Positions 50,821 to 59,318 of a stretch of DNA of 64,000 nucleotides are shown piece after piece. A program made the position numbers and the translations under genes. This DNA comes from Poriferisodalis sp965221195 (GTDB taxonomy: Bacteria; Actinomycetota; Acidimicrobiia; Acidimicrobiales; Poriferisodalaceae). Position 1 is the first letter of the stretch, and each line of letters begins with the position of its first letter. Location: positions 806,001 through 870,000 of the forward strand of contig OZ244864.1 in assembly GCA_965221195.1 (NCBI GenBank), in the 5' to 3' direction. The notes below the pieces were generated by a model, which did not search any database, was not told the DNA's origin, and was given only the letters and a program-made list of their open reading frames with translations.

Positions 50821-51688
50821 GATCCGGCTATCAACCCGCAATAGCGTTCAGTTGATGAACAGTGTGCTGCGACGTCGGCAGCGACCGAGCGACGCTCGGC
50901 GAGCCCACAGCCGACGACGCCGCAGCGGATCGCAGCGGCGTCTTTTCGTCGGAGGACTCGAACCTGTTGATCGTCTCGTCGTGGGCGTCACCGTGCTTGT
51001 GGTCGTGTTGGCAGCCGGTACCACCGGGTATGTGTTGGTGGGGCTCGGGACGCTCGACGCGCTGTACCAGACGGTTATCACCGTCTCGACTGTTGGTTAC
51101 AGCGATCCGGTAGGCACAGGAGCGCGCTACCAGATCTTCACGATTGCTCTCATTCTGTTCGGTACCGGCACATCGCTCTACACGATTGGTGTTGTGATTG
51201 AGATGTTGTTTGAGGGACGGCTCGACGACCACATCAGGAGGCGACGCATGCAGCGCTCCATTGACAGTCTTGTTGGGCACGCGGTCATCTGCGGCTATGG
51301 CCAAGTCGGCCAAGCCATAGTTGAGGCTCTGATTGACGCGGGCAACGACGTGGTGCTCATTGATCGCGACACCGATATCAATCCGGGTGATCTGCACTTG
51401 CTGTGCGGCGACGCCACCCACGACAGCACCCTGCGAGATGCCGGCATTGAGCGGGCCAGTTCGCTGGTGGTGGCCTTGGACTCCGACGCCGACAATCTCT
51501 ATGTCGCTCTGAGTGCCCGTGCGTTGTGCTCGGAGCTGTTCATTGTGGCGAGGGCGAATTCGCCGGACGCACTGCCGAAGCTGCACCAAGCCGGCGCAGA
51601 TCGCGTCATCAACCCGCACCAAATCGGTGGAGCGCATATGGCTGCTGCTGCTCTGCGACGTGACACGGCCGATGACGGCGGTGGCTAG
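50819..51688 (+). CDS. Potassium channel with TrkA-N (RCK) domain
   Basis: 289 residues; ATG 50819 or, more likely, ATG 50855. Basic N-terminus, two membrane spans flanking a pore helix with filter TVGYSDP (canonical TVGYGD), then a Rossmann RCK domain (HAVICGYGQVGQAIVEALIDAG, LLCGDATHDSTLRDAGIERA) and a HQIGGAHMA end. Kch/MthK type K+ channel gated by a cytoplasmic ligand. The Ser in the filter occurs in some bacterial channels. Confidence 0.9.
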   Translation: MIRLSTRNSVQLMNSVLRRRQRPSDARRAHSRRRRSGSQRRLFVGGLEPVDRLVVGVTVLVVVLAAGTTGYVLVGLGTLDALYQTVITVSTVGYSDPVGTGARYQIFTIALILFGTGTSLYTIGVVIEMLFEGRLDDHIRRRRMQRSIDSLVGHAVICGYGQVGQAIVEALIDAGNDVVLIDRDTDINPGDLHLLCGDATHDSTLRDAGIERASSLVVALDSDADNLYVALSARALCSELFIVARANSPDALPKLHQAGADRVINPHQIGGAHMAAAALRRDTADDGGG

Positions 51689-52014
51689 TTGGTGACGAGA
51701 TGTAGCGCTCGACGGGTCTTCTCTATGCGCTCGTAGCCCGCAGGGTCAGCGAGGTAGCGCCGTTTGGCCAGTCGTGCTCGCGCGCGGCGTCTGCGAGCGT
51801 GTACTGCCATAGCGTTTGCAGTGGTTCTTTGGGCAGTGGCTCCCCTGCCAGCGGCCGCAATGATGTTGCTGGCAGGGATGTTGCTGACTCGCAGGTCTGT
51901 TGGCGGTGGCCGCGATGGCGTTTTGGTGAATGGCGTCTTGGCGGTGTGACCGAACTCAAACTGCGAAGTATCGAACAGGGTCAACGGCGGAGGTGGCGGT
52001 GGGTTTGTCGTCAT
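51685..52014 (-). CDS. Small basic protein, unknown function
   Basis: 109 residues from ATG 52014. Proline-rich N-terminus (MTTNPPPPPPLTLFDTSQFEFG), then SNIPASNI from a 15-bp duplication (~51857-51886), and a basic helical end AVHARRRRARARLAKRRYLADPAGYERIEKTRRAL. No recognised family. Convergent with the channel gene, overlapping its stop by four bases. Codon use fits a real gene, but support is modest. Confidence 0.4.
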   Translation of the reverse strand: MTTNPPPPPPLTLFDTSQFEFGHTAKTPFTKTPSRPPPTDLRVSNIPASNIIAAAGRGATAQRTTANAMAVHARRRRARARLAKRRYLADPAGYERIEKTRRALHLVTN

Positions 52015-52087
52015 GTCGTTATTGCTACCGAAGGGGTGTGACAGCCACGAGCGCTGGGTTGTTGGCGAGCACCGGGTTGGCGCGCGT

Positions 52088-52126
52088 CGACTGGGCACAC
52101 CGACTGGGTACGTCAACTGGGCACAT
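52088..52126. repeat. 13-bp tandem repeat x3 after dut
   Basis: cgactgggcacac, cgactgggtacgt and caactgggcacat at 52088, 52101 and 52114, between dut and the small basic gene. The unit length is not a multiple of three, as expected outside coding sequence. Confidence 0.8.
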
Positions 52127-52136
52127 CGGCGCGGCC

Positions 52137-52583
52137 TCAGCGGCCCGAGTGTCCGAACCCTCCGAAGCCCCGCTCGGTTTCCTCCAGTGCTTCGACCTCG
52201 TGCCATTCAGCTTGTTCGACGCGCTGGATCACCAGCTGGGCGATGCGGTCGCCGCGCTGGATCACATAGGGCTCGCTGGGATCGGTGTTCAGCAGCAGCA
52301 CGCGCAGTTCGTCGCGGTAGCCGCTGTCGATCAGCCCAGGCGAGTTCACGCAGGTGATGCCGTGCCGCCACGCCAGTCCGCTGCGCGGCTGCACAAATCC
52401 GGCATAACCCTCTGGGATTGCCACTGCAACACCGGTGCGGATCATGGCCCGCCCGCCTCCAGCAGCGAGCGTGACCGACTCGGCCGCCAGCAGGTCGCAG
52501 CCAGCATCGCCGGGCTTGGTGTAGGCCGGCAGCGCAAGGCCCGGATCCAGACGTCGAATAGGAACAGCCACCACGGCGAGCAC
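52137..52583 (-). CDS. dut: dUTP diphosphatase
   Basis: 148 residues from GTG 52583. All five dUTPase motifs are visible: DAGCDLLAAE, PRSGLAWRHGI, GLIDSGYRDELRVLLLN, RGDRIAQLVI and the C-terminal RGFGGFGHSGR lid. Hydrolyses dUTP to dUMP, both for thymidylate supply and to keep uracil out of DNA. With dcd at 10812, the dCTP-dUTP-dUMP route is complete. Confidence 0.96.
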   Translation of the reverse strand: MLAVVAVPIRRLDPGLALPAYTKPGDAGCDLLAAESVTLAAGGGRAMIRTGVAVAIPEGYAGFVQPRSGLAWRHGITCVNSPGLIDSGYRDELRVLLLNTDPSEPYVIQRGDRIAQLVIQRVEQAEWHEVEALEETERGFGGFGHSGR

Positions 52584-52734
52584 TGTAGAGGCGAGCTAGG
52601 CCGGTGGCTGTTCGGGGCCCAGCGTCGCTGGCTGGGTTTGCTGGGCGCATGCCCGCGAACAGGCGGATTGTCGCAACGGACACTGTGGCGCTGCTACCGA
52701 TCTGCGCGAACTAACCCAGCTACGGTCGAGCGGC

Positions 52735-53439
52735 GTGACACAGCATGCGGAACTGTTGGCCGTGCGACACGGCCAATCAGAATGGAACCTGCTGGGCCGT
52801 TGGCAAGGACAGGCCGACCCTGCGCTGACCAGCCTCGGGGAACGGCAAGCTGGCATCGCCGCTGAGGTTCTGGCGGATGCGCTCGCTGACGCGGACAACA
52901 GTTGGCGAACACCTGCGCCGCAGCAGCGCAGTTTGCCCGCCCGTCGGTTTGCGTTCGACTTGCCCGCGTTTGACCTTGTCGTGTCCAGTGATTTGCAACG
53001 TGCACATCGGACAGCCGAGATCATTGCGAAGCGGTTCGGCATTAACGAGATCGTCACCGACGATGCCTTGCGCGAACGCAGCGCCGGACCGTGGGAGGGC
53101 CTCACTCGGGCCGAGATCGACGATGGCTGGCCGGGTGCCGTGGCCGCGCGACGATGGCCACCGGGCTTCGAGTCCGAGGACGACATCGCCCGGCGGCTGC
53201 TGCCCGCACTGCGACGCCATCTCTCTGGCTGCGGACGCGTTCTGCTGGTAGGCCATGCAGGGATGCTCAAGACGATCAACGCGCGCGTTGGTCTTGATGA
53301 CGAACGTGTACCCAATCTTGCTGGTCGCTGGTTCTGGTTGGACGGTGCTGCGGTAGATGCGAACTGGGGGTGGGATCAGTTGCGGCCCCGCAATCGGGTT
53401 GAACTCGTCTCCTCCGACATCGACCTCATGATCGAGTAG
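52735..53439 (+). CDS. Histidine phosphatase family protein
   Basis: 234 residues from GTG 52735. ELLAVRHGQSEWNLLGRWQGQADPALTSLG, VSSDLQRAHRTAEII, RERSAGPWEGLTRAEI and LLVGHAGMLKTI form the full active site (two His, two Arg, Glu). Could be a phosphoglycerate mutase-like phosphatase acting on sugar phosphates or cobamide intermediates; substrate cannot be read from sequence. Tail overlaps the next minus-strand gene. Confidence 0.88.
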   Translation: MTQHAELLAVRHGQSEWNLLGRWQGQADPALTSLGERQAGIAAEVLADALADADNSWRTPAPQQRSLPARRFAFDLPAFDLVVSSDLQRAHRTAEIIAKRFGINEIVTDDALRERSAGPWEGLTRAEIDDGWPGAVAARRWPPGFESEDDIARRLLPALRRHLSGCGRVLLVGHAGMLKTINARVGLDDERVPNLAGRWFWLDGAAVDANWGWDQLRPRNRVELVSSDIDLMIE

Positions 53440-53734
53440 GTGATTGGGTAGCAGCGCCAGATGATTGGGTAGCAGCGCCAGCCGGGTCGTCTGGCCCCTC
53501 AGCAGACGGTTCGCCCAGAGACGGTTCGCCCAGCCATGCGGCCACAGCTGTCGGATCTGCGTCGTCGTCGGCGAGTAAGCCCAAGGTTTGCTCCGCCCGC
53601 GCCAGATCGTCCGCGATGGCATCCAACTCGGCATCGGTCAGGTGCTCTTCTGTGCTTGCCCCTGCTGTGCTTGCCTCGGCCGTGCTTGTCCCTGCAGGTG
53701 GCGCAGAGGCGGGAGACGGCGTGTCGGAAGGCAC
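53426..53734 (-). CDS. Small acidic repeat-rich protein, unknown
   Basis: 102 residues from GTG 53734. The conserved-looking centre is LTDAELDAIADDLARAEQTLGLLADDDADPTAVAAWLGE, a helical acidic stretch that faintly recalls the coiled coil of TraR/DksA-like proteins but has no zinc finger. Both ends are repeats: ASTAG/TSTAE units (15 bp x3 at 53651), LGEPS twice, and GAATQS twice. The repeats overlap the end of the phosphatase gene. Confidence 0.45.
   Translation of the reverse strand: MPSDTPSPASAPPAGTSTAEASTAGASTEEHLTDAELDAIADDLARAEQTLGLLADDDADPTAVAAWLGEPSLGEPSAEGPDDPAGAATQSSGAATQSPTRS
53441..53482. repeat. 21-bp duplication after the phosphatase gene
   Basis: tgattgggtagcagcgccag-a/c is present at 53441 and 53462, starting just after the phosphatase stop and in frame with the minus-strand gene. 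Confidence 0.8.
53651..53695 (-). repeat. 15-bp tandem repeat x3 in the acidic-protein gene
   Basis: tgtgcttgcccctgc, tgtgcttgcctcggc and cgtgcttgtccctgc at 53651, 53666 and 53681; in frame, encoding AGTST/AEAST/AGAST. A separate exact 15-bp pair (agacggttcgcccag) lies near 53505-53534 in the same gene. Confidence 0.85.
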
Positions 53735-53820
53735 CCAGCCAAGGCTAGAGCCGTAAGGCAGGGCAGATCACTAACCTCAACGTACGTGCTGGAGCGCTGG
53801 GTTTGGCGCTGCCGGTCGGC

Positions 53821-53893
53821 GGGCCGCTAGCTCATCGGGTAGAGCAGGGGACTTTTAATCCCAAGGTGCCGGGTTCGAGCCCCGGGCGGCCTA
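53821..53893 (+). tRNA. tRNA-Lys (anticodon TTT)
   Basis: Plus-strand cloverleaf: acceptor GGGCCGC/GCGGCCT with one G-T pair, D-arm GCTC-ATCGGGTA-GAGC, anticodon loop CTTTTAA, T-arm CCGGG/CCCGG around TTCGAGC. CCA is not encoded. Confidence 0.94.
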
Positions 53894-54091
53894 CCGCACG
53901 ATCAGCCGACCGCACGATCAGCCAGCACAGTGATCAGTGCCCAAGGGTGTTGGCGGGTTGTTGCGGTTCGGCCCACAAAGGACGGCATCGTTCTCGTTTA
54001 GCGCAGATGTGTTGCAGCCAGCACACTGGCAACTTGTGTACCCCAAACCAGTCGCTGTGACTGATCCGCGCAGATCGGTAGCATCGCCGCG

Positions 54092-54334
54092 ATGCCCTCT
54101 GTGACAATTCGCCTGTTTGCAGGGGCACGCGAGGCAGCCGGCGTCGGCACCGTACAGACCGAAGCTTCATCAGTAGCTGCTGCGCTGGAGTGGGCCAAGA
54201 CGCAGTTCGGTGAGGGCTTTGACGCAGTGCTGGCAGCCAGCCGTGTCTGGCTGAACGGTGAACCCGTCGAAGGATCGGCGCCGCTCGCCAACGGGGACGA
54301 GATCGCCGTCCTGCCGCCTGTATCGGGCGGCTGA
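54092..54334 (+). CDS. MoaD/ThiS family sulfur-carrier protein
   Basis: 80 residues of ubiquitin-like fold: TIRLFAGAREAAGV, RVWLNGEPVEGSAPLANGDEIAVLPPVSGG, ending in the Gly-Gly that is thiocarboxylated. Probably the small subunit of molybdopterin synthase. No MoaE is adjacent, so a role with another sulfur pathway is possible. Confidence 0.9.
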   Translation: MPSVTIRLFAGAREAAGVGTVQTEASSVAAALEWAKTQFGEGFDAVLAASRVWLNGEPVEGSAPLANGDEIAVLPPVSGG

Positions 54335-54343
54335 GCAGCGATA

Positions 54344-55387
54344 GTGGCGGCAACAGCCTCACTAGGTATCACAGGCAGTGATGTTGTGAAGAGCGATGAC
54401 GTGCCCGCAGCACCGTCGCGGGGGTTGCGGTGGCTGCACGCAGCGGCGTTGTGGCTTGGTCCGCCGATCGCACGCGCCGATGCCAGCATCACCGCGGGCG
54501 TGCTGTGGCTTGCGACGTTGATTGCTGCGCTGTGGGCCGCCCCAGCCGTATTCGGCCTGACAGTCTCGGCGGTGGCCGCACTTGGCGCTTGGCAAGCAGC
54601 GAGCGTGTCCAGCATCGTCAACGTGTCCCACATCGTTGACACTGCGCCCGAGCCGTCCCGAGACCGAGACCGAGACCGAGACCAGTCGGGTCTGGCGATG
54701 GTCGGGGGCGACCCGCGTCTGCGCTTGCCCGCGTCTGCGCTCGCGGGCGCAGTCGGATTCGCCGGCGTTGTAGACACTCCTTTGGTTGGTGCAGTGTTAG
54801 GGGCCGCAGTCATCGCCAGCTTCATTGTTGTGGGTTCGTTGCGCCTCGGCCGCGTCACGACGAGCGCCGCGCAGCATCGACGGGACACACCAGTGCCGGT
54901 GCTTGCTCAAACGGGACTGCTGATTCGCTGCTGGATGCAGGTCGGTTTGGCCGCGGCCTGTGCAGCGGCAGTGGCCAGGTACTCAACCGGTGCAGCCCTA
55001 GTGCTGGTGACCGCAGCGGCTGCCTACGACGCCGGTGCGTACGTCACCGCAGCGGAGCGCCAAGCGGGGCTGCGAGGTCCCTGCGCGGGAGCGGTTTCAG
55101 CGGCCGCAGTCGTGTTTGCGATGACCGGGCTGAGCGTGCCCCCCTTCGCACCCGCCGATGCCCTCCCTTACGGTGTGATTGCAGCACTTGCGATGCCGTT
55201 GGGACCTGCGCTGGCCCGCGCCATCACCCACGCTCAGCGCGTCACCGACCCGGCCGGGCATCACCACCAACGGAGATTCCAGCGGGCACTTGCGCCACCG
55301 AGATCTGCCTGGGCAGTGCGCAGACTCGATTCGCTCAGCATCGCTTCGCCTGTGTGGATGTGGGGATTAGGGCTTCTGACCATCTGA
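54344..55387 (+). CDS. Multi-span membrane protein, faintly CdsA-like
   Basis: 347 residues, about eight spans, from GTG 54344, nine bases after moaD. TAAAAYDAGAYVTAAERQAGLRGPCAGAV weakly recalls the CdsA (phosphatidate cytidylyltransferase) signature SDTGAY-GR-G-K-P-SPKKTWEG, but the SPKKTWEG part is missing. A hydrophilic loop has RDRDRDRD from a 6-bp repeat. Either a degenerate CdsA or an unrelated transporter. Confidence 0.5.
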   Translation: MAATASLGITGSDVVKSDDVPAAPSRGLRWLHAAALWLGPPIARADASITAGVLWLATLIAALWAAPAVFGLTVSAVAALGAWQAASVSSIVNVSHIVDTAPEPSRDRDRDRDQSGLAMVGGDPRLRLPASALAGAVGFAGVVDTPLVGAVLGAAVIASFIVVGSLRLGRVTTSAAQHRRDTPVPVLAQTGLLIRCWMQVGLAAACAAAVARYSTGAALVLVTAAAAYDAGAYVTAAERQAGLRGPCAGAVSAAAVVFAMTGLSVPPFAPADALPYGVIAALAMPLGPALARAITHAQRVTDPAGHHHQRRFQRALAPPRSAWAVRRLDSLSIASPVWMWGLGLLTI

Positions 55388-55557
55388 GCGCCGCGACCTG
55401 CGATGCCGTCATTTGGCTCAGCCGATGGGCGCAGTGGCCGGTCGCTCATCGTGGATGCGCGACGATCTGCGTAGCGTTGCCGGACGTGGCATTTGTGACA
55501 CCGGCCGGTCGGAGACCAGATACTGGCGATCGAGGCGCTGCGGGCGACCGCGTTGGC

Positions 55558-56781
55558 GTGTCGTCGGTAGCGGTGCTGTGCATGCACACCTCACCGCTGC
55601 ATCAGCCGGGCAGCGGCGACGGCGGCGGCTTGAATGTGTACGCACGCGAGCTGACCGCCGCGCTCGCGCATCACGGAGTGGCCTGCGACATCTACACCAG
55701 GCGTACTGATCGATCCCAGCCCGAGACCGTCGAGATGGAACCCGGCATGCGCGTCACGCACATTGATGCCGGCGGGCCATCGCTCGCCAAAGACGATCTG
55801 CCCGCTGTTGTCTCGGCTTTCGCCGACCGCGTCTGTGAGCACTTGGCGCGGCACCCCGTTGAAGCCATCCATGCGCATTACTGGCTGAGCGGCATGGCCG
55901 GTCACAACTTGAAGCATCGACTGGACATCCCCTTGGCGGTCACTTTCCACACGCTGGGGCGCGTCAAGACCAGCAACGGCGATCTCGAACCCCGCCACCG
56001 CGGGGACGCAGAGCAGCTAATCATCGACTGCGCAGATGCTGTCTTCACCTCAGGCGATACCGAAGCTGCCCAGCTGGGCTCTCTCTACGACGTTTCGCCG
56101 GAACGGGTTCACAGGCTGACACCCGGCGTTAACCGGGCAATGTTCGCGCCCGGCCAGCGTCACGCGGCGCGCGCTGCGCTCGATCTCCCACCCGGGCCGG
56201 TGCTGCTGTTCGTCGGACGCCTTCAGCCACTCAAGGGCGCCGAAGTGGCGCTTGAGATCCTTGCGGCCACGAGGGCTGGCACTCCGGCGGGCAGGGAGGC
56301 TCAACTGGTCATCGTTGGTGGTCCCAGCGGCCCCGACGGTGAGGTCACGCTGGAGCGGCTTCGCTCAATGTCGGAAGACTTGGGCCTCGCTGGCTGCGTG
56401 CGGTTCGTTGATCCGCTCCCGCATCATCTGCTGTCTGTCTATTACCGCGCAGCCGATGTGTGCCTTGTGCCGAGCCGTTCGGAGTCGTTCAGCTTGGTTG
56501 CGCTTGAGGCCGCGGCCTGCGGAACGCCGGTGGTGGCTTCCGATGTCGGCGGTTTGCGCGACAACGTGGTCGATGGCCAAACCGGCTATCTCATTGCCGG
56601 TCGCGACAGCGACGGTTACGCCCGTCGGGTGGGAGAAATCTTGGCCGATCCGTTACTCGCGCTGCGGCTGGGCGATGCCGGTTCGCGTCGGGCCGAGCGT
56701 TTTAGTTGGCTGGCGAGTGCCGCAGCGGCACTCGAAGTGCTCGACACAGCGGCCCACCGCGAACTTGTCGCGTGTGCATGA
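55558..56781 (+). CDS. mshA: D-inositol-3-phosphate glycosyltransferase (MshA-like)
   Basis: 407 residues from GTG 55558 (VAVLCMHTSPLHQPGSGDGGGLNVYARELTAALA). GT4 glycosyltransferase of GT-B fold, with HAHYWLSGMAGH, TFHTLGRVK, LFVGRLQPLKGAEVALE, and ESFSLVALEAAACGTPVVASDVGGL. Starts mycothiol synthesis by coupling GlcNAc to inositol-3-phosphate. The next gene is YbjN-like, the same order as Rv0486-Rv0487 in mycobacteria (recalled), which supports the assignment. The frame is open to 55354, which is not conserved. Confidence 0.9.
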   Translation: MSSVAVLCMHTSPLHQPGSGDGGGLNVYARELTAALAHHGVACDIYTRRTDRSQPETVEMEPGMRVTHIDAGGPSLAKDDLPAVVSAFADRVCEHLARHPVEAIHAHYWLSGMAGHNLKHRLDIPLAVTFHTLGRVKTSNGDLEPRHRGDAEQLIIDCADAVFTSGDTEAAQLGSLYDVSPERVHRLTPGVNRAMFAPGQRHAARAALDLPPGPVLLFVGRLQPLKGAEVALEILAATRAGTPAGREAQLVIVGGPSGPDGEVTLERLRSMSEDLGLAGCVRFVDPLPHHLLSVYYRAADVCLVPSRSESFSLVALEAAACGTPVVASDVGGLRDNVVDGQTGYLIAGRDSDGYARRVGEILADPLLALRLGDAGSRRAERFSWLASAAAALEVLDTAAHRELVACA

Positions 56782-56870
56782 GCCGCAGAGCTGGCAGTGG
56801 CTGAACCCCCCGCGGCCAGACCACCAGTAACTGAACCCCTGACGGCTGAATCCCCGATGGCTGAACTCTG

Positions 56871-57347
56871 ATGACACGCCGTCCAGCCACCGACGCCGAA
56901 CTCGATCACCTCGAGGCGCGTATGGATGCCTGGCTGGCTGGCTGGGCCAGTTCGCAAGATTCCGCGGCACCGACGGGACGCCCACTGCTGCTTGATGTCA
57001 CGCGCGATGAAGAGGTGCCTCGTCGCTGGTATGTGCGCTTGGCCGGGGAATCGCGCGATGTCGTGGCTGTGTGGCTGACGCTGCGGCAGCGAACGCTGGC
57101 TTATGAGACCTACGTGCTGCCGATGCCGCCGCAACGAGCAACCGAAGTGGCCGATTTCGTTCTGCGACGCAACTACTCGCTGGTAGGTGCGCAGTACAGC
57201 ATCGGACCTGAGGAGGCGCTGTTCCTGACGGGAGAACTTGGGACGCATTGCGTCGACGAAGACGAGCTGGACCGGATCGTGGGTTCGCTCTGGTCGTACG
57301 TCGAACGGGACTTCTCGACACTGCTGCGGCTGGGATTCGAGCGGTAG
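56871..57347 (+). CDS. YbjN domain-containing protein
   Basis: 158 residues: a helical N-terminus, then the YbjN alpha/beta core with RRWYVRLAGESRDVVAVWLTLRQRTLAYETYVLPMP, VADFVLRRNYSLVGAQYSIGPEEALFLTGEL and a C-terminal helix. Type III chaperone-like fold, function unknown, usually beside mshA in actinobacteria. About 90 bases follow mshA, filled by short ggctgaa-c/t-ccccgat repeats. Confidence 0.85.
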   Translation: MTRRPATDAELDHLEARMDAWLAGWASSQDSAAPTGRPLLLDVTRDEEVPRRWYVRLAGESRDVVAVWLTLRQRTLAYETYVLPMPPQRATEVADFVLRRNYSLVGAQYSIGPEEALFLTGELGTHCVDEDELDRIVGSLWSYVERDFSTLLRLGFER

Positions 57348-57399
57348 CGCCCGAAATTCATTTGCCCCCTTTCGATGCATTATGATTAATTTCATGCTT

Positions 57400-57459
57400 G
57401 CCGGGGCATTCGACAGCAGGCACGCAGGGAAGTGCCCCATTCTCAGCGAATGCCCCGGC
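57400..57459 (+). promoter_or_regulatory. Inverted repeat with alternative pairing ahead of proC
   Basis: GCCGGGGCATTCG (57400-57412) and CGAATGCCCCGGC (57447-57459) form a perfect 13-bp stem around a 34-base loop. The loop contains TGCCCC (57433-57438), which could pair instead with the left arm's GGGGCA. This makes two mutually exclusive stems 35 bases before proC. A TATGAT box lies upstream (57381). Confidence 0.45.
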
Positions 57460-57494
57460 ACCTTTGCCACAAACGGTGCCGGTACCGTGACCGG

Positions 57495-58286
57495 GTGGTA
57501 ACGCAAGTTGAGTTGCTGATCGTAGGCGGCGGCAGAATGGGTGAAGCGCTACTCGCTGGGCTGCTCGCCGCTGGCCGACCCGCAAAGAGCATCGGCTTGA
57601 CAGAACTCATCGCAGCCCGCCGGGACGAGCTGGCGAGCCGTTACGGCGTAACAACTTCGGATCATGTCGTTGCGTCTGCGGGCACCATTGTGGCTACAAA
57701 GCCCGATGCTGCGGCTGCAGTGGCAGCGCAGGCCGTGTCGGTTGGCACCGATCGGATTCTTTCCATAGCCGCCGGGGTGACGCTGGCGACACTCGAAGAC
57801 GCGACAGGTGCTGCAACGCCAATCGTGCGCGCAATGCCGAATACGGCGGCGCTCGTGTCTCAAGGGGTCGCAGCAGTCTGCGGTAACGATCAAGCTGCCG
57901 ATGCCGATCTTGGGTGGGCCGAGGGAATCCTGAGCGCGGTCGGTCGTGTCGTCCGGGTCCCCGAGCATCTCATGGATGTCGTTACCGGGCTGTCGGGCTC
58001 GGGACCGGCGTACGTCTTCTTGGTGGCCGAAGCACTGATCGAGGCGGGCGTGCTCATGGGCTTGACACGTCCGGTAGCAGCTGAGTTGGCCAACCAAACG
58101 TTGCTGGGCGCTGCGACGCTGCTGGCCGACGGACGGCCGCCGGCTGAGCTTCGAGCCGATGTGACCTCGCCGGGCGGCACCACCGCCGCTGGCCTGCTTG
58201 AACTCGAACGTCATGGCGTGCGCGCGGCGTTCGCTGCGGCCGTGGAGGCAGCTACCCGCCGGTCCATTGAGCTGGGTGCTGCGTGA
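57495..58286 (+). CDS. proC: Pyrroline-5-carboxylate reductase
   Basis: 263 residues from GTG 57495 (VTQVELLIVGGGRMGEALLAGLL, NADPH fold). IVRAMPNTAALV, VTGLSGSGPAYVFLVAEALIEAGV and DVTSPGGTTAAGLLELE are family signatures. Last step of proline synthesis. An upstream extension to 57432 would read through the hairpin arm and is not conserved. Confidence 0.94.
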   Translation: MVTQVELLIVGGGRMGEALLAGLLAAGRPAKSIGLTELIAARRDELASRYGVTTSDHVVASAGTIVATKPDAAAAVAAQAVSVGTDRILSIAAGVTLATLEDATGAATPIVRAMPNTAALVSQGVAAVCGNDQAADADLGWAEGILSAVGRVVRVPEHLMDVVTGLSGSGPAYVFLVAEALIEAGVLMGLTRPVAAELANQTLLGAATLLADGRPPAELRADVTSPGGTTAAGLLELERHGVRAAFAAAVEAATRRSIELGAA

Positions 58287-58329
58287 CCAACAACGGACCC
58301 ACTCGTCCCATCACAGGCGGCAGCACGAG

Positions 58330-59151
58330 ATGAAGCAATTCGACACCATCACTTGCCTGAGCGATCTGGGTGTAGCGGATGAATCGGTCGGTCTCATCCA
58401 CTCGATCATTCGACAGGTTGCTCCGCACGCTGTCGTGATCGATCTCTGTCATCACATTGACCCCGACGACAGTCGTGCAGCAGCACTGATGCTCGCTCGC
58501 GGTGTGCCGCATCTCGTACCGGGAGTGGTGCTGGTGTCGGTGGGCCAGCGGCTAGATCGGTCGGCGATTGCGGTGTCGGTTGGCGACGGGCAGTCAATTC
58601 TGGTCGGCCCCGACAATGGCGTACTGGCCGCTGCTACAGCAGCAGTGGGCGGCGCTGACGCTGCCGTGCGCCTGAGGGCAGCCGCCGCCACCAGCTCTTG
58701 GGCGCTGCATCCCGCTCGGGACGTGCTGGCGCCCGCAGCGGGTCGGCTGGCCGCAGGAGAACCGCTTGAGTCCCTGGGAGAGCCGACCGACCCGGCGCTG
58801 TTGCTGCCGTCGCTGCTGGCCGTTCCTCGCCCTGAAGCTGACGGCTCGGTTACAGCGGAAGTCCTGTCGGTGACGCGCTGGGGGACGGTGCAGCTGAACG
58901 TGGACCGCGAGGTACTGATGCCGCTGGGCGACCTGCTGGTTGCGGAATGGACTTCGACTGCTCGAATGGGTGTCGCAGCGGAGGCCAACTCACAGGCCGT
59001 TCAACTCGCAACTTTGGGTTCAGTGCCCGCCGGGGGCCTAGCACTGAGCGATGATCATCACGGCTTGTTAGAACTCAGCGTCGCCGGCGCAAGCGCCACG
59101 CATCTCGGCTTCGTGGTGGGTGCTGAGGTGCGACTGCGCAGGGCAACATGA
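58330..59151 (+). CDS. SAM hydroxide adenosyltransferase (DUF62 family)
   Basis: 273 residues from ATG 58330. N-terminal half: ITCLSDLGVADESVGLIHSII, VVIDLCHHIDPDDSRAAALML, ILVGPDNGVLAA; C-terminal barrel with VTRWGTVQLNV. Relatives hydrolyse S-adenosylmethionine to adenosine and methionine, and the fluorinase/chlorinase SalL enzymes belong here. The first motif normally reads TDFGxxD; here SDLGVAD. Sits between proline and heme genes with no obvious pathway link. Confidence 0.85.
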   Translation: MKQFDTITCLSDLGVADESVGLIHSIIRQVAPHAVVIDLCHHIDPDDSRAAALMLARGVPHLVPGVVLVSVGQRLDRSAIAVSVGDGQSILVGPDNGVLAAATAAVGGADAAVRLRAAAATSSWALHPARDVLAPAAGRLAAGEPLESLGEPTDPALLLPSLLAVPRPEADGSVTAEVLSVTRWGTVQLNVDREVLMPLGDLLVAEWTSTARMGVAAEANSQAVQLATLGSVPAGGLALSDDHHGLLELSVAGASATHLGFVVGAEVRLRRAT

Positions 59152-59237
59152 GCTTGCGCACCGCGGCAGTGCTGGCTGGTCTCGCAGCGCTCATCTTGAT
59201 CGCGGCCACCCTGCGGCTGGTCTTCTTCTTCGATTGA
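59148..59237 (+). CDS. Tiny single-span membrane protein
   Basis: 29 residues, MSLRTAAVLAGLAALILIAATLR then LVFFFD. Start ATG 59148 overlaps the stop of the previous gene (ATGA), the layout of coupled genes here. The single hydrophobic helix is typical of small actinobacterial membrane peptides. No family recognised. Confidence 0.4.
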   Translation: MSLRTAAVLAGLAALILIAATLRLVFFFD

Positions 59238-59318
59238 TGTTCTCAACTAAAGTCCTCCCGGCGGCTTGGACTGCTTGCTGTCCCTATAGCCCCAAGCGCG
59301 TCAGAACCCGGTGTGATT

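Noticed and set aside
55354..55557. N-terminal extension of mshA overlapping the membrane-protein gene
   Set aside because: The extra 68 residues are not MshA-like; the conserved N-terminus begins at GTG 55558.
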